DNA of 64,000 nt from JALOAT01 sp041687015 (lineage in GTDB: Bacteria > Pseudomonadota > Gammaproteobacteria > Thiohalomonadales > Thiohalomonadaceae): the NCBI GenBank assembly GCA_041687015.1, contig JAWLCT010000001.1, positions 1-64,000 on the forward strand. The letters are read 5' to 3'. Below the pieces are notes generated by a model that was not told the DNA's origin, ran no database searches, and saw only the letters and a program-made list of their open reading frames with translations. A program made the position numbers and the translations under genes. This document shows positions 34,793 to 43,952 of this stretch, piece after piece (the stretch's first letter is position 1; each line of letters starts with the position of its first letter).

Positions 34793-36271
34793 CTACTCCC
34801 GGTAACCGCGGCAGTGAAGGAATCGAAAGGTATGCACGGGCGCGTCTCCGAGCATCCAGCGCAAGGCGTCCAAGGGCTCGCAGTGGGCGAAACGGCTGAC
34901 ACCGCTGGCGCGCGGCCGGTCGACATAGCGCTGGGGCACGACGAGCACGCCGTGGGCACCTTCAGCGGGTGAGCCGAACCAGAGGTCGAATTGGTCGAAG
35001 CGCGTGTCGGTCACCTGCACCGGACGCTCCGCATACCAGGCGATGCGGCTGGCCAGGGACCAGTTGCCCACGAACAAACCCGCTCCCTCGCCCAGCTCCC
35101 CACGCAACTGCTCCGCCCGCACCGCCGCTTCGCGCCAACCATAGAGATCGCCGAAAGGGTGGGCATGGGCGGAAAAAGGTATCCATGGAAACAAGAACTG
35201 GGTGTGTACCACCAGCACCAGCGCAACGGAATAGCTCAGTGAGCCCCAGGCGCCGATGCGCACCGCGAGCCGTGACCAGTGCGCATACAGCCAGCGCGCC
35301 GTGAGCGGTGCCAGGCCGGCCCAGGCAAGCAAGGTCCAGTGCGGCAGCGTCTCCTCCAGCCCGGCGCTCCAGGCGAACAGCAACAGCAGCGGCAGCGCCA
35401 GCAAAACGGAAAAGCGCACCCCTACATGCCACCCATCGCGGCGTGCCGCCCCCAAAGCCGCCAGGCCGAAAATCACGACGCCCGGCGCATAGGCGAGCAA
35501 CTGGCCCGCCAACGAACGCAGGAAACGCACCGCGTCCCACGGGCGATCCGGTGCACCGTGGCCCCACTGATAGGCGAAGGAGATCCAGTCGTGCCGGGCG
35601 TTCCACCACAACACCGGCAGGATCAACACGAAGGCGATCGCCGCCGCCAGCCAGGGGCCGGGACGGGCCAGGCCGCGCCAGCCGCGCTCGGAAACGAGAA
35701 ACAGCAAGGCCGAGATCACCAGCACCACGGCCGTGTACTTGGACAGCCCGGCCAGGCCGAACAGCACGCCCACGCCCAGCCAGTCGCCCATGCGGTCCTC
35801 GGCGGCCGCCCGGAACAGGAACAGCGCCCCGCCCAGGCCGAACACCAGCAGGGGATCCTCCGGCACCATGGCCATGGACACCAGCTGGAAGATCAGTGCC
35901 GATTCCAGCACCGCCACGGCCAGGAAGGCGATCCAGGGGGATTCCTCGGGAAACAACTCCCGCGCCAGGCGGAACACCAGCAGTCCGGCCGTCGCGCCCA
36001 GCACGATGGGCCACAGGCGCAGGGCCAGTTCACCGCTGCCGAACAGCGCCAGGGCCACCGCCTGCAGCCAGCCGACCATGGGCGGGTGATCGAAATAGCT
36101 CCAGTCGAGCAGGCGCCCGAACAAGGCGTAATGGGCCTCGTCCACCCCCAAATCAAAGCGCGCAGCGACCAGCAGATGCAGCGCCGCCAAGCCCAGGACG
36201 AGCGCCAGTGCCGCCCTGGCGGGAGCAAGGGCGCGGGCAGTGGCAGATGGAGCTAAGGCGAACGAGGCCAA
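34793..36271 (-). CDS. Glycosyltransferase family 39 membrane protein (ArnT/PMT-like), copy 1
   Basis: A 492-residue multi-helix protein with the GT39 N-terminal acidic motif LGVDEAHYALFGRLLDWSYF then DHPPMVGWLQ, and a periplasmic C-terminal domain. Such enzymes move sugars from polyprenyl phosphate to lipid A, protein or other acceptors at the periplasmic face. It resembles the next gene (FDHPPMVGW against FDHAPLIAW), suggesting an old duplication. Two bases separate it from the PAP2-flippase gene. Confidence 0.88.
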   Translation of the reverse strand: MASFALAPSATARALAPARAALALVLGLAALHLLVAARFDLGVDEAHYALFGRLLDWSYFDHPPMVGWLQAVALALFGSGELALRLWPIVLGATAGLLVFRLARELFPEESPWIAFLAVAVLESALIFQLVSMAMVPEDPLLVFGLGGALFLFRAAAEDRMGDWLGVGVLFGLAGLSKYTAVVLVISALLFLVSERGWRGLARPGPWLAAAIAFVLILPVLWWNARHDWISFAYQWGHGAPDRPWDAVRFLRSLAGQLLAYAPGVVIFGLAALGAARRDGWHVGVRFSVLLALPLLLLFAWSAGLEETLPHWTLLAWAGLAPLTARWLYAHWSRLAVRIGAWGSLSYSVALVLVVHTQFLFPWIPFSAHAHPFGDLYGWREAAVRAEQLRGELGEGAGLFVGNWSLASRIAWYAERPVQVTDTRFDQFDLWFGSPAEGAHGVLVVPQRYVDRPRASGVSRFAHCEPLDALRWMLGDAPVHTFRFLHCRGYRE

Positions 36272-36326
36272 AATCTCAACGGGTCCGGCGTTTGGGGGCC
36301 GGCATTGTAACGCAAAGGCTGTGGAA

Positions 36327-37802
36327 TCAGGGTGAACCGGCCGGCAGGTAGATGCCGGTTTGCCGCACCGAGAGGTCGGGATTGTGATGGGTGATCACCT
36401 CGGCGAGGCGCCAATCTCCCTGCTCGGGCAGGCTGAGCCGTTCCGGAATGTGATCGTCATGGTCGTATTGGGCCACATACAGGCACAGCACGGCCGTCGG
36501 GACAGGCGCCTCCCGCTGCCACAAATGGAACTGATTGAGGCGGGTGTCGTTCGAAACCATCACCCGGTCCGGGTCCTCGAGCAGCAGCGCCAGCATGGCC
36601 GTGCCCTGCAGCCGGTCGCCCACCACCTTGCAGTCCTCGCGGCCGGCAAGATGAGGCAGCACTGCGGCGCGTACCTCCTCCCAGCCGTAGGCCTGGCTGA
36701 GCTGGGTGCGCTGGGGTGGCAACGGTACGCCCAGCGCCGCCACCCAATGGGGGAAGCGGATCAGGTTGATCAACACGAAGGAGAACAGCACCGAGGCGAT
36801 TATCAACGCCACCACCACACGGCGTGCGCCCCAACGCGCCAGCATGCCCGCCAGGAGTACCACGCCCGGTGCGTAGGCGCTCACCGGCCAGTTGGGATGG
36901 CTTTTGGCGGTGAGGCCTGCCAGGCCGAACACCACCAGGGGCAGCCAAAAGCCGGCCGCGAGCACCCAAAACGCGGGGCTCGCCCGCTGGGTGCGGGTAG
37001 GCAGCGCCGCAAAGGCCATGGCAAACCAGGTCCACGGCAGTGCCACCCCCAACTGGCCGACCAGGAACTGCCCGGCCATGGCCAGGGGCGCATCGACCTT
37101 GGACTGCACCCCGTGACCGAACTGGAAGGCGAAGGAGATCCACTCATTGAGGGCGTTCCAGATCACCATGGGGGCGACGATGAGCGCCGCCAGCACCGCC
37201 CCCAGCCAGGGCCAGCGGCTGGCGAGGTGGCGTCGCCCGTCCGCGCTGAAAGCCAGCCCACCCAGAACGGCGAGCGGCACCAGCAGCCCCGGGTACTTGC
37301 CCAGCATGGCAAACCCGGCGCCTGCGCCCGCCGCCAACCACCACTGGGGACGGGACTCCGTGAGCGCACGCACGGCGAAGTAAAAGGTGACCCAGGTGAA
37401 CAACACCAAAGGCGTATCGGGGGTGTTGATATGGAAGCCGATCTGAACGATGGGCAGGCTGATCCAGGCCAGCAGCGCGAGCCAGCCGGCCTCACGCCCA
37501 TAGAGCCGCCGCGCCAGATCGAAGGCCAGGCCCGCGCCCACGCACCAGCCCAGCACGCTGGGCAGCCGGATGGCCACGGCGTTGTCGCCGAACAGGGCGG
37601 TGAACGGCCGGATCAACCAGGCGATGAGGGGGGCATGGTCGAAATAGCCGGCCTGCAGGCGTTCGGACCAGACCCAGTAATAGGCCTCGTCCGGGAGGAT
37701 GCCGAGGGTAAGCCAGCCCGCCAGATTGCCCGCCAGCACCAACAGAAGCAGCGGCGGAATCCAGCGCGGGGCGGCGGCATGTGGCATTGCGTGGCGATTC
37801 AT
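36327..37802 (-). CDS. Glycosyltransferase family 39 membrane protein (ArnT/PMT-like), copy 2
   Basis: A 491-residue GT39 protein, paralogous to the downstream copy: LGILPDEAYYWVWSERLQ and GYFDHAPLIAWLIRPF carry the acidic acceptor/donor motif, followed by about ten helices and a soluble end (WQREAPVPTAVLCLYVAQYD). The start ATG at 37802 was chosen (MNRHAMPHAAAPRW); ATG 37787 is possible. It is the first gene of the GT39-GT39-fusion series, and the GT9 gene follows on the same strand. Confidence 0.88.
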   Translation of the reverse strand: MNRHAMPHAAAPRWIPPLLLLVLAGNLAGWLTLGILPDEAYYWVWSERLQAGYFDHAPLIAWLIRPFTALFGDNAVAIRLPSVLGWCVGAGLAFDLARRLYGREAGWLALLAWISLPIVQIGFHINTPDTPLVLFTWVTFYFAVRALTESRPQWWLAAGAGAGFAMLGKYPGLLVPLAVLGGLAFSADGRRHLASRWPWLGAVLAALIVAPMVIWNALNEWISFAFQFGHGVQSKVDAPLAMAGQFLVGQLGVALPWTWFAMAFAALPTRTQRASPAFWVLAAGFWLPLVVFGLAGLTAKSHPNWPVSAYAPGVVLLAGMLARWGARRVVVALIIASVLFSFVLINLIRFPHWVAALGVPLPPQRTQLSQAYGWEEVRAAVLPHLAGREDCKVVGDRLQGTAMLALLLEDPDRVMVSNDTRLNQFHLWQREAPVPTAVLCLYVAQYDHDDHIPERLSLPEQGDWRLAEVITHHNPDLSVRQTGIYLPAGSP

Positions 37803-37979
37803 GAACCCGGTCTCGGCGAAGCGGCGGCGAGTATACCAGCATCGGCCTGCTCGGCCCGGGGGGGCGAGGCGGAGAGGTGCCATCACGGGGCCACGCGACG
37901 CATTGTTTTCGCGTAGCGCGGTGCTTCCCGTAGGCGCCATGCCGCGTGCCGAGAGCCGCGCGTCTGACGCCGCCGTAAG

Positions 37980-38060
37980 CTCTTATCTCCGTGGCCTCTC
38001 TCCGGGGCCCCCGTAGTCTCTGGCTTTTTCCCGGACCGTGGTTTGAGCTTTTTCCCGGTC
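37980..38060. repeat. Degenerate arm(s) of the composite-element family
   Basis: CTTATCTCCGTGGCCTCTCT, CCGGGGCCCCCGTAG and GACCGTGGTTTGAGCTTTTT lie in the divergent gap before the DUF3108 gene. The last stretch matches the outer end (GTGGTT..AGCTTTTT) of intact elements, but no matching left arm was found. Confidence 0.35.
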
Positions 38061-38097
38061 ATCAGACGCAGGCTAGAATGCCCGCATGGAAGGAAGC

Positions 38098-38814
38098 ATG
38101 AAACGACTGTTTGCACTGGTAGTTCTGTTCATCACCGGGCCGCTCCTGGCCGCGCCGTCGGCGCCGCCCGTGTTTTCCGCCCACTACGCGGTGCATGCCA
38201 ACGGGCTGAAAATCGGCGAGATGACCCGCACGCTGCGCTCGGTGGGCCCCGATCGCTACGTGCTGGCCACTGATCTCTACACCACCGGCCTGGTGGCACT
38301 GTTCAAGTCCGATCGCTTTCGCGAGCGTTCCGAGTGGGTGCAGAACGAGCGGGGTTACCGGCCGGTCGAGTATTACTCGCACTACACCGGCCGGTCCAAG
38401 GACGTGGAGGAGCGCCTCACGTTCGATTGGAAGCGCGGTATCGTGATCTCCTTGCGCGACGGCAAGGAAAAGGAAGTCCCCGTCAACACGGGGGTGCTCG
38501 ACAAACTCATGTACCAGGCCGTCATGCGCGACGACCTGGCCAGCGGCAAGACCCGTCTGAGTTACCGCGTGGCCGACCGCGGCAAGGTGGAGGACTACGA
38601 GTTCGAGGTGCTGGGCAGGGAAAAAGTGGTCACCCCCATGGGCACGGTGCACGCCGTGAAGGTGAGAAAAGGCACCACCACGCTGTGGTGCGCCATCGAA
38701 TGGGACTACCTGCCTGTGAAGCTGGAACAGAAAGAGGACACCCACACGGTATCCAGCTACATCCTGTCCCTGCGCCGCGACGGCATCGCCACCGCAGACG
38801 CCGGCACGCGTTGA
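38098..38814 (+). CDS. DUF3108 domain-containing exported protein
   Basis: A 238-residue exported protein with a signal peptide (MKRLFALVVLFITGPLLAAP) and the DUF3108 pattern: FSAHYAVHANGLKIGEMTRT, RSEWVQNERGYRPVEYYSHY and LMYQAVMRDDLASGK. It probably folds as a lipocalin-like beta structure; no function is known. The ATG at 38098 follows AAGGAAG; an ATG at 38086 is also in frame. TAGAAT at 38074-38079 may be its -10. Confidence 0.87.
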   Translation: MKRLFALVVLFITGPLLAAPSAPPVFSAHYAVHANGLKIGEMTRTLRSVGPDRYVLATDLYTTGLVALFKSDRFRERSEWVQNERGYRPVEYYSHYTGRSKDVEERLTFDWKRGIVISLRDGKEKEVPVNTGVLDKLMYQAVMRDDLASGKTRLSYRVADRGKVEDYEFEVLGREKVVTPMGTVHAVKVRKGTTTLWCAIEWDYLPVKLEQKEDTHTVSSYILSLRRDGIATADAGTR

Positions 38815-38946
38815 GGCCTGCAAAGGCCTACAGCGCGGCGCTTACAACCAATACCCGCCCCTGTGGGCGCCGATGCCGTCAGCGATGACGCCCTAACCTC
38901 GCACCACCAACGCATCGCCCCGCGGAGCGGGCTCCTGCAACGGTGA

Positions 38947-39510
38947 TCAGGTCTTGGGCAGGGTGACGCCGCGCTGACCCTGGTACTTGCCGCCGCGGTC
39001 GGCGTAGGAAGTCTCGCATTCCTCGTCCGATTCCAGGAACAGCATCTGGGCCACGCCCTCGTTGGCGTAGATCTTCGCAGGCAGCGGCGTGGTGTTGGAA
39101 AACTCCAGGGTCACGTGCCCCTGCCACTCGGGCTCCAGCGGCGTCACGTTCACGATGATGCCGCAGCGCGCGTAGGTGGACTTGCCCAGGCAGATGGTCA
39201 GCACGCTGCGCGGGATGCGGAAGTATTCCACGGTGCGGGCCAGCGCGAAGGAATTGGGCGGGATGATGCACACGTCCGACTTCACGTCCACGAAGCTGGA
39301 GGAGTCGAACGCCTTCGGGTCCACGATGGCCGAATTGATGTTGGTGAAGATCTTGAATTCATCCGCGCAGCGCACGTCGTAGCCGTAGCTGGAGGTGCCG
39401 TAGGACACGATGCGGCTGCCGTTCACCTGCCGCACCTGCCCCGGCTCGAACGGCTCGATCATGCCCTCGGCCGCCATACGGCGGATCCACTTGTCCGATT
39501 TGATGCTCAT
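38947..39510 (-). CDS. dcd: dCTP deaminase
   Basis: A 187-residue trimeric enzyme that deaminates dCTP to dUTP for thymidylate synthesis. It has the dUTPase-like fold with SYGTSSYGYDVRCADEF, GKSTYARCGIIVNVTPLEPE (catalytic Arg and Glu) and a C-terminal DRGGKYQGQRGVTLPKT tail that closes the active site. Length is usual for the monofunctional form. It lies next to apbC on the same strand, a common gammaproteobacterial pairing, but composite element A3 lies between them. Confidence 0.96.
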   Translation of the reverse strand: MSIKSDKWIRRMAAEGMIEPFEPGQVRQVNGSRIVSYGTSSYGYDVRCADEFKIFTNINSAIVDPKAFDSSSFVDVKSDVCIIPPNSFALARTVEYFRIPRSVLTICLGKSTYARCGIIVNVTPLEPEWQGHVTLEFSNTTPLPAKIYANEGVAQMLFLESDEECETSYADRGGKYQGQRGVTLPKT

Positions 39511-39592
39511 GGCCCTGACGCCCGCGCTCTGCTCTGAAAGAGCGGCGGATTATCGCCTGAAAGGCGGCTGAGACGAAAGGCGAAGACAAAGG

Positions 39593-39784
39593 AAAAAACC
39601 GAACCACGGGGGACACGGGGAACACGGGGAAAGCCATGTGAAAAGATGGGAGCCCCGCCTGTAGGAGCGGGCTCAGCCCGCGATTGGCCTGCGGGAAAGC
39701 CAAATCACGGCCTGAGGCCGCTCCCACAGGTTTTCACTCCTGTTCCCCGTGTCCCCCGTGTTCCCCGTGGTTAACAGCTTTTTT
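39593..39784. repeat. Composite inverted-arm element A3 with second-type REP core
   Basis: The left arm (39603-39630) reads CCACGGGGGACACGGGG plus one further unit; the right arm (39742-39783) ends CCCCGTGGTTAACAGCTTTT, directly touching the apbC stop. The core at 39661-39731 is a REP-like pair of a different type: GTAGGAGCGGGCTCAGCCCG and GGCCTGAGGCCGCTCCCACA. The order of units differs between the two arms, so several slipped pairings are possible. Confidence 0.85.
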
Positions 39785-39785
39785 C

Positions 39786-40877
39786 TTAGCTGTTCTGGAT
39801 GACGATCTTGGGGAACTTGGCGCTGTAGTCCTTGGCCTTGAGCGACAGCTTGGCCGCGACCTTGCGCGCGATGTCCTTGTAGATTTCCGCCACCTTGCCG
39901 TCAGGGTCGGCCACGACCGTGGGCTTGCCGCTGTCGGCCTGTTCGCGGATGTGGATGTCCAGCGGCAGGGCGCCCAGGAACGGGATGCTGTACTGCTCGG
40001 CCATGTTCTTGCCGCCGCCTTCGCCGAAGATGTGCTCGGCGTGGCCGCACTTGGAGCAGATGTGGATGGACATGTTCTCCACCACGCCCAGCACCGGCAC
40101 TTCCACCTTCTCGAACATCTTGTAGGCCTTGCGCGCGTCGAGCAGGGCGATGTCCTGGGGGGTGGTGACGATGACGGCGCCCGACACCGGTACCTTCTGG
40201 GCCAGGGTCAGCTGGGTGTCACCGGTGCCCGGCGGCAGGTCGATTACGAGGTAATCCACCTCACGCCAGTTGGTTTCCTTCAGCAGCTGTTCCAGGGCCT
40301 GGGTGACCATGGGGCCACGCCAGATCATGGGGGTCTCGGGCTCGATCAGGTAGCCGATGGACATGGACTGCAGCCCGTGGCTCATGATGGGCTCCAGGTG
40401 CTGACCGTCCTGGGAATCGGGCTTCTGATGCTCCACGCCCAGCATGCGCGGCTGGCTGGGGCCGTAGATGTCCGCATCCAGGATGGCCACGTTGGCACCT
40501 TCGGCCGCCAGCGCCAGGGCCAGGTTCACGGAGGTGGTGGACTTGCCCACGCCGCCCTTGCCGGAGGCCACGGCGATGATGTTCTTCACGCCCTTGATGT
40601 GGGACACGCCCTTCTGCGCCGCGTGGGAGACGATGCGCTGGTCCACGTTCACCTGCACTTCGCCGGCGCCCGCGGCCTTCGCCTTCTCGGTGAGTGCAGC
40701 CACCAGCGCCTGCTCGTAGCCGGCAATGGGAAAGCCCATGGCCACGTCGATGCTCACCTTGGCGCCATCCACCTGGATGTTCTTGACGCACCCGGCGGAG
40801 ACCAGGTCCTTCTCCAGATACGGATCCGTGTAGGTCTTGATGGCCGACTCCACGGCGGCCTGGGACAGGTTCGACAT
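39786..40877 (-). CDS. apbC: Iron-sulfur cluster carrier protein ApbC (Mrp/NBP35 family)
   Basis: A 363-residue P-loop ATPase that carries iron-sulfur clusters to apoproteins. An N-terminal MIP18-like domain (about 1-90) precedes the deviant Walker A ASGKGGVGKSTTSVNLA; DADIYGPSQPRMLG and DLPPGTGDTQLTL follow, and the cluster-binding CxxC pair is ICSKCGHAE. Its 3' end directly abuts element A3 and its 5' side faces element A4 in the divergent gap with metG. Confidence 0.95.
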   Translation of the reverse strand: MSNLSQAAVESAIKTYTDPYLEKDLVSAGCVKNIQVDGAKVSIDVAMGFPIAGYEQALVAALTEKAKAAGAGEVQVNVDQRIVSHAAQKGVSHIKGVKNIIAVASGKGGVGKSTTSVNLALALAAEGANVAILDADIYGPSQPRMLGVEHQKPDSQDGQHLEPIMSHGLQSMSIGYLIEPETPMIWRGPMVTQALEQLLKETNWREVDYLVIDLPPGTGDTQLTLAQKVPVSGAVIVTTPQDIALLDARKAYKMFEKVEVPVLGVVENMSIHICSKCGHAEHIFGEGGGKNMAEQYSIPFLGALPLDIHIREQADSGKPTVVADPDGKVAEIYKDIARKVAAKLSLKAKDYSAKFPKIVIQNS

Positions 40878-40995
40878 CGTTTTCTCCTCTTCGGCGCAGG
40901 ACGGCGCCGTCTATACCCTAGAAAAACGTTAAGGAATTATACAGAAGCCTCGGCCGGGCACAATGCGATTCCGCAAAAGCCGCATAGCTTAATGG

Positions 40996-41199
40996 AAAAA
41001 AAGCGTAAACACGGGGGACACGGGGAACACGGGGGAACATGGATATAGGGGCGGCTTTATGCCCGCGGAGGGTGCTCATGCCGCGATTGCCCACGCATGC
41101 CGCGCTTATCGCGGCCTGAGGCCGTTCCTACCGGTGTTTCCCAACCTGCTTGCATTGATCTCCCCGTGTTCCCCGTGTTCCCCGTGTTATGGCTTCTTC
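40996..41199. repeat. Composite inverted-arm element A4 in the apbC-metG divergent gap
   Basis: Left arm AAAAAAAGCGTAAACACGGG (about 40996-41034) and right arm CCCCGTGTTCCCCGTGTTAT (about 41162-41191) flank a degenerate REP-like core (GGGGCGGCTTTATGCCCGCG near 41055; GCGGCCTGAGGCCGTTCCTA near 41116). This is the only complete element here in a divergent intergenic region rather than beside a stop codon. The rest of the 410-base gap should hold both promoters; none was clear. Confidence 0.8.
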
Positions 41200-41287
41200 A
41201 CCGCGGTTGGCTTTTCTTCCAAGTCCACCCTATGTGGTAACTTAGCGGGCTTGGTTCAAGGCACCCCTCCCTAAGTAGATAGGCACC

Positions 41288-43553
41288 ATGACAAAACGCC
41301 GCATTCTCGTCACCAGCGCCCTGCCCTACGCCAACGGCCCCATTCATCTGGGCCATTTGGTGGAGTACATCCAGACCGACATCTGGGTGCGCTTCCAGAA
41401 GATGCGCGGCAACGAATGCTGGTACGTGTGCGCCGATGACACCCACGGCACACCCATCATGCTGCGCGCGGAGAAGGAGGGGATCACGCCCGAGCAGCTC
41501 ATCGCCCGCACGTGGAATGAGCATAAGGCGGATTTCGACGGCTTCCTGGTGGGCTTCGACAACTATTACTCCACCAATTCGCCTGAAACGAAGCACTACG
41601 CCGACGATATCTACCTGAAGCTCAAGGCCGCCGGCCTCATCGAGGTGCGCGCCATCGAGCAGTATTACGACCCGGTGAAGGCGATGTTCCTGCCGGATCG
41701 TTTCATCAAGGGCGAGTGCCCCAAGTGCCATGCCAAGGACCAGTACGGGGATTCCTGCGAGGTGTGCGGCACCACCTATCAACCCACGGACCTGATCAAT
41801 CCCTACTCGGCCGTTTCGGGCGCCACGCCGGTGCGCAAGCAGTCCGATCACCATTTCTTCAAGCTGGGCGCCTGCGCCGACTTCCTGCGCGGCTGGATCA
41901 AGCCGCCCCAGGTGCAGCCCGAGGCCGCCAACAAGCTGGCCGAGTGGCTGGACGCCGGCCTCTCCGACTGGGACATCTCCCGCGACGCCCCCTATTTCGG
42001 CTTCGAGATCCCGGGCGCACCCGGCAAGTACTACTACGTGTGGCTGGACGCGCCCATCGGCTACATGGGCAGCTTCCGCAACTTCTGCGACAAACAAGGC
42101 CTCGACTTCGACGCCTTCTGGGATAAGCAGAAGGCGGCGACGGAAAAGACTGAGCTGTACCACTTCATCGGCAAGGACATCCTTTATTTCCACGCCCTGT
42201 TCTGGCCCGCGGAACTGGAAAGCGCCGGCTATCGCACGCCCTCTTCGGTGTTCGCCCACGGCTTCCTCACGGTGAACGGCACCAAGATGTCCAAGTCGCG
42301 CGGCACCTTCATCACCGCGTCGAGCTTTTTGAAACACCTGAATCCGGAATGGCTGCGCTACTACTTCGCCGCCAAGCTGGGCGCCGGCATCGACGACATC
42401 GACCTGAACCTGGAAGACTTCGTGGCGCGCGTGAACGCCGATCTGGTCGGCAAGTACGTGAACATCGCCAGCCGCGCCGCCGGTTTCATCACCAAGCACT
42501 TCGACGGCGCGCTCGCCTATGCGGGTGACACCTGGGCCCTCACCGCCCAGGCCGGCGCCGCTGCGGCGCAGGTGCAGGAGGCCTATGAGGCCCGTGAATT
42601 CGGTCAGGCCGTGCGCCACATCATGGCGGTAGCCGACCGCATCAACGAGGAATTCGATCGCGCACAGCCCTGGGTGCTGGCCAAGGACGAAAGCAAGCGC
42701 GCGGAACTGCAGGACATCTGCTCGCGCACCCTGCACGGCTTCAAGCTGCTGTCGGTGCTGCTCGCCCCGGTGCTGCCCGCCACCACCCGGCGCGTGGCCC
42801 GCGAGCTGTTCGGCTTCGACCGTGACTTCCTGTGGAGCGACGCCGCCGAATTGCCGCAGCGTATCAACGCCTACCAGCACCTGATGACCCGCGTGGACCC
42901 CAAGCAAATCGACGCCTTGATCGCCGATAACACCCAGAGCATGGCGCCCACCAAGGAGGCCCAGTCGCAAGTCCGCCATCCCGAACACCAGCAACACGAG
43001 ACCAAGCCCGTCGTGGAACCCATCGCCGAGACCATCAGCATCGACGACTTCGCCAAGGTGGACCTGCGTGTGGCGCGCATCGCCAAGGCCGAGCACGTGG
43101 AAGGCGCGGAGAAACTGCTGCGCCTCACCCTGGATCTGGGCGGCGAGACCCGCAACGTGTTCGCCGGCATCAAGTCCGCCTACAGCCCCGAACAGCTGGA
43201 AGGCCGCCTCACCGTCATGGTCGCCAACCTGGCCCCGCGCAAGATGAAGTTCGGCGTCTCCGAAGGCATGGTCCTGGCGGCCGGCCCCGGCGGCAAGGAC
43301 CTCTTCATCCTCAACCCCGACAGCGGNNNNNNNNNNNNNNNNNNNNNNNNNNNNNNNNNNNNNNNNNNNNNNNNNNNNNNNNNNNNNNNNNNNNNNNNNN
43401 NNNNNNNNNNNNNNNNNNNNNNNNNNCCTGGCCCCGCGCAAGATGAAGTTCGGCGTCTCCGAAGGCATGGTCCTGGCGGCCGGCCCCGGCGGCAAGGACC
43501 TCTTCATCCTCAACCCCGACAGCGGTGCGCAGCCGGGAATGAAGGTGAAGTGA
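41288..43553 (+). CDS. metG: Methionyl-tRNA synthetase (interrupted by an assembly gap)
   Basis: Class I synthetase with HIGH-type HLGH (20-23), a zinc knuckle C-x2-C-x9-C-x2-C (CPKCHAKDQYGDSCEVC), KMSKS and a C-terminal tRNA-binding/dimer domain (VDLRVARIAKAEHVEGAEKL). The frame is open to 43326, where 100 N begin. The 99 bases before the N run recur identically after it (43427-43525). Removing the N run and one copy restores a single frame ending QPGMKVK at 43553, 688 residues in all, the normal length. The gene itself is therefore intact. Confidence 0.95.
43327..43426. other. Scaffold gap of 100 N with duplicated 99-base contig ends
   Basis: Exactly 100 N, the conventional gap of unknown length. 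Bases 43228-43326 and 43427-43525 are identical, so the two contigs overlap by 99 bases and no sequence is missing. The number suggests a k-mer-sized contig overlap. Confidence 0.95.
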
Positions 43554-43559
43554 CGGGAG

Positions 43560-43747
43560 AAAAAGCTTTAACACGGGGGACACGGGGAACACGGGGTGGA
43601 GATAAGGATTGGGGTGTAGGTCACGTTGCGCTCCGTGACATTGCACTCCACCGACATGATGCAGGAACCTCGTCAGCTAAACTACCGGCGGAGCCAAAGG
43701 TTCGCGCCTCCAATATCCCCCCCTGTTCCCCGTGTTAACTCTTCTGA
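43560..43747. repeat. Composite inverted-arm element A5 downstream of metG
   Basis: The left arm AAAAAGCTTTAACACGGGGG (about 43560-43597) starts seven bases after the metG stop; the right arm (about 43722-43738) is shorter, CTGTTCCCCGTGTTAACT. Between them is a degenerate copy of the AGGTCACGT palindrome (43618-43640). It probably terminates metG. Confidence 0.75.
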
Positions 43748-43825
43748 AGAAACCTGAACGTGGCACTCAGTCTCTAAATACGGAGAAGGCCTATTTAAGC
43801 GCGCGCTAATATTCTTTAGCCGTTT

Positions 43826-43869
43826 TTGATCAGGATCATTAACGTAAGCCCCTCTTTTTAACGTAAAAT
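43826..43869 (+). promoter_or_regulatory. Predicted FNR/ANR-type promoter of the rnf operon
   Basis: TTGATCAGGATCAT (43826-43839) matches the FNR consensus TTGAT-N4-ATCAA at nine of ten positions. A good -10 hexamer, TAAAAT, lies at 43864-43869, which puts the box centre near -41 to -43 of the expected start, the class II activator position. rnfA starts at 43953. This suggests oxygen-responsive expression of rnf. Confidence 0.6.
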
Positions 43870-43952
43870 CCGGCCTGGCCCGTTGCAGGTACCGGTTGCC
43901 GGCGCGAGGCGTTGCCTCCATACTAGGCGACCGACTAAATTACTCGGGAATT

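Noticed and set aside
41198..43513. Minus-strand open frame running through the N gap opposite metG
   Set aside because: It is open only because N codons are read as unknown residues; it is antisense to an intact metG.
43228..43525. True 99-base duplication within metG
   Set aside because: Exact identity, an N run of exactly 100 and perfect restoration of the frame after merging point to overlapping contigs.
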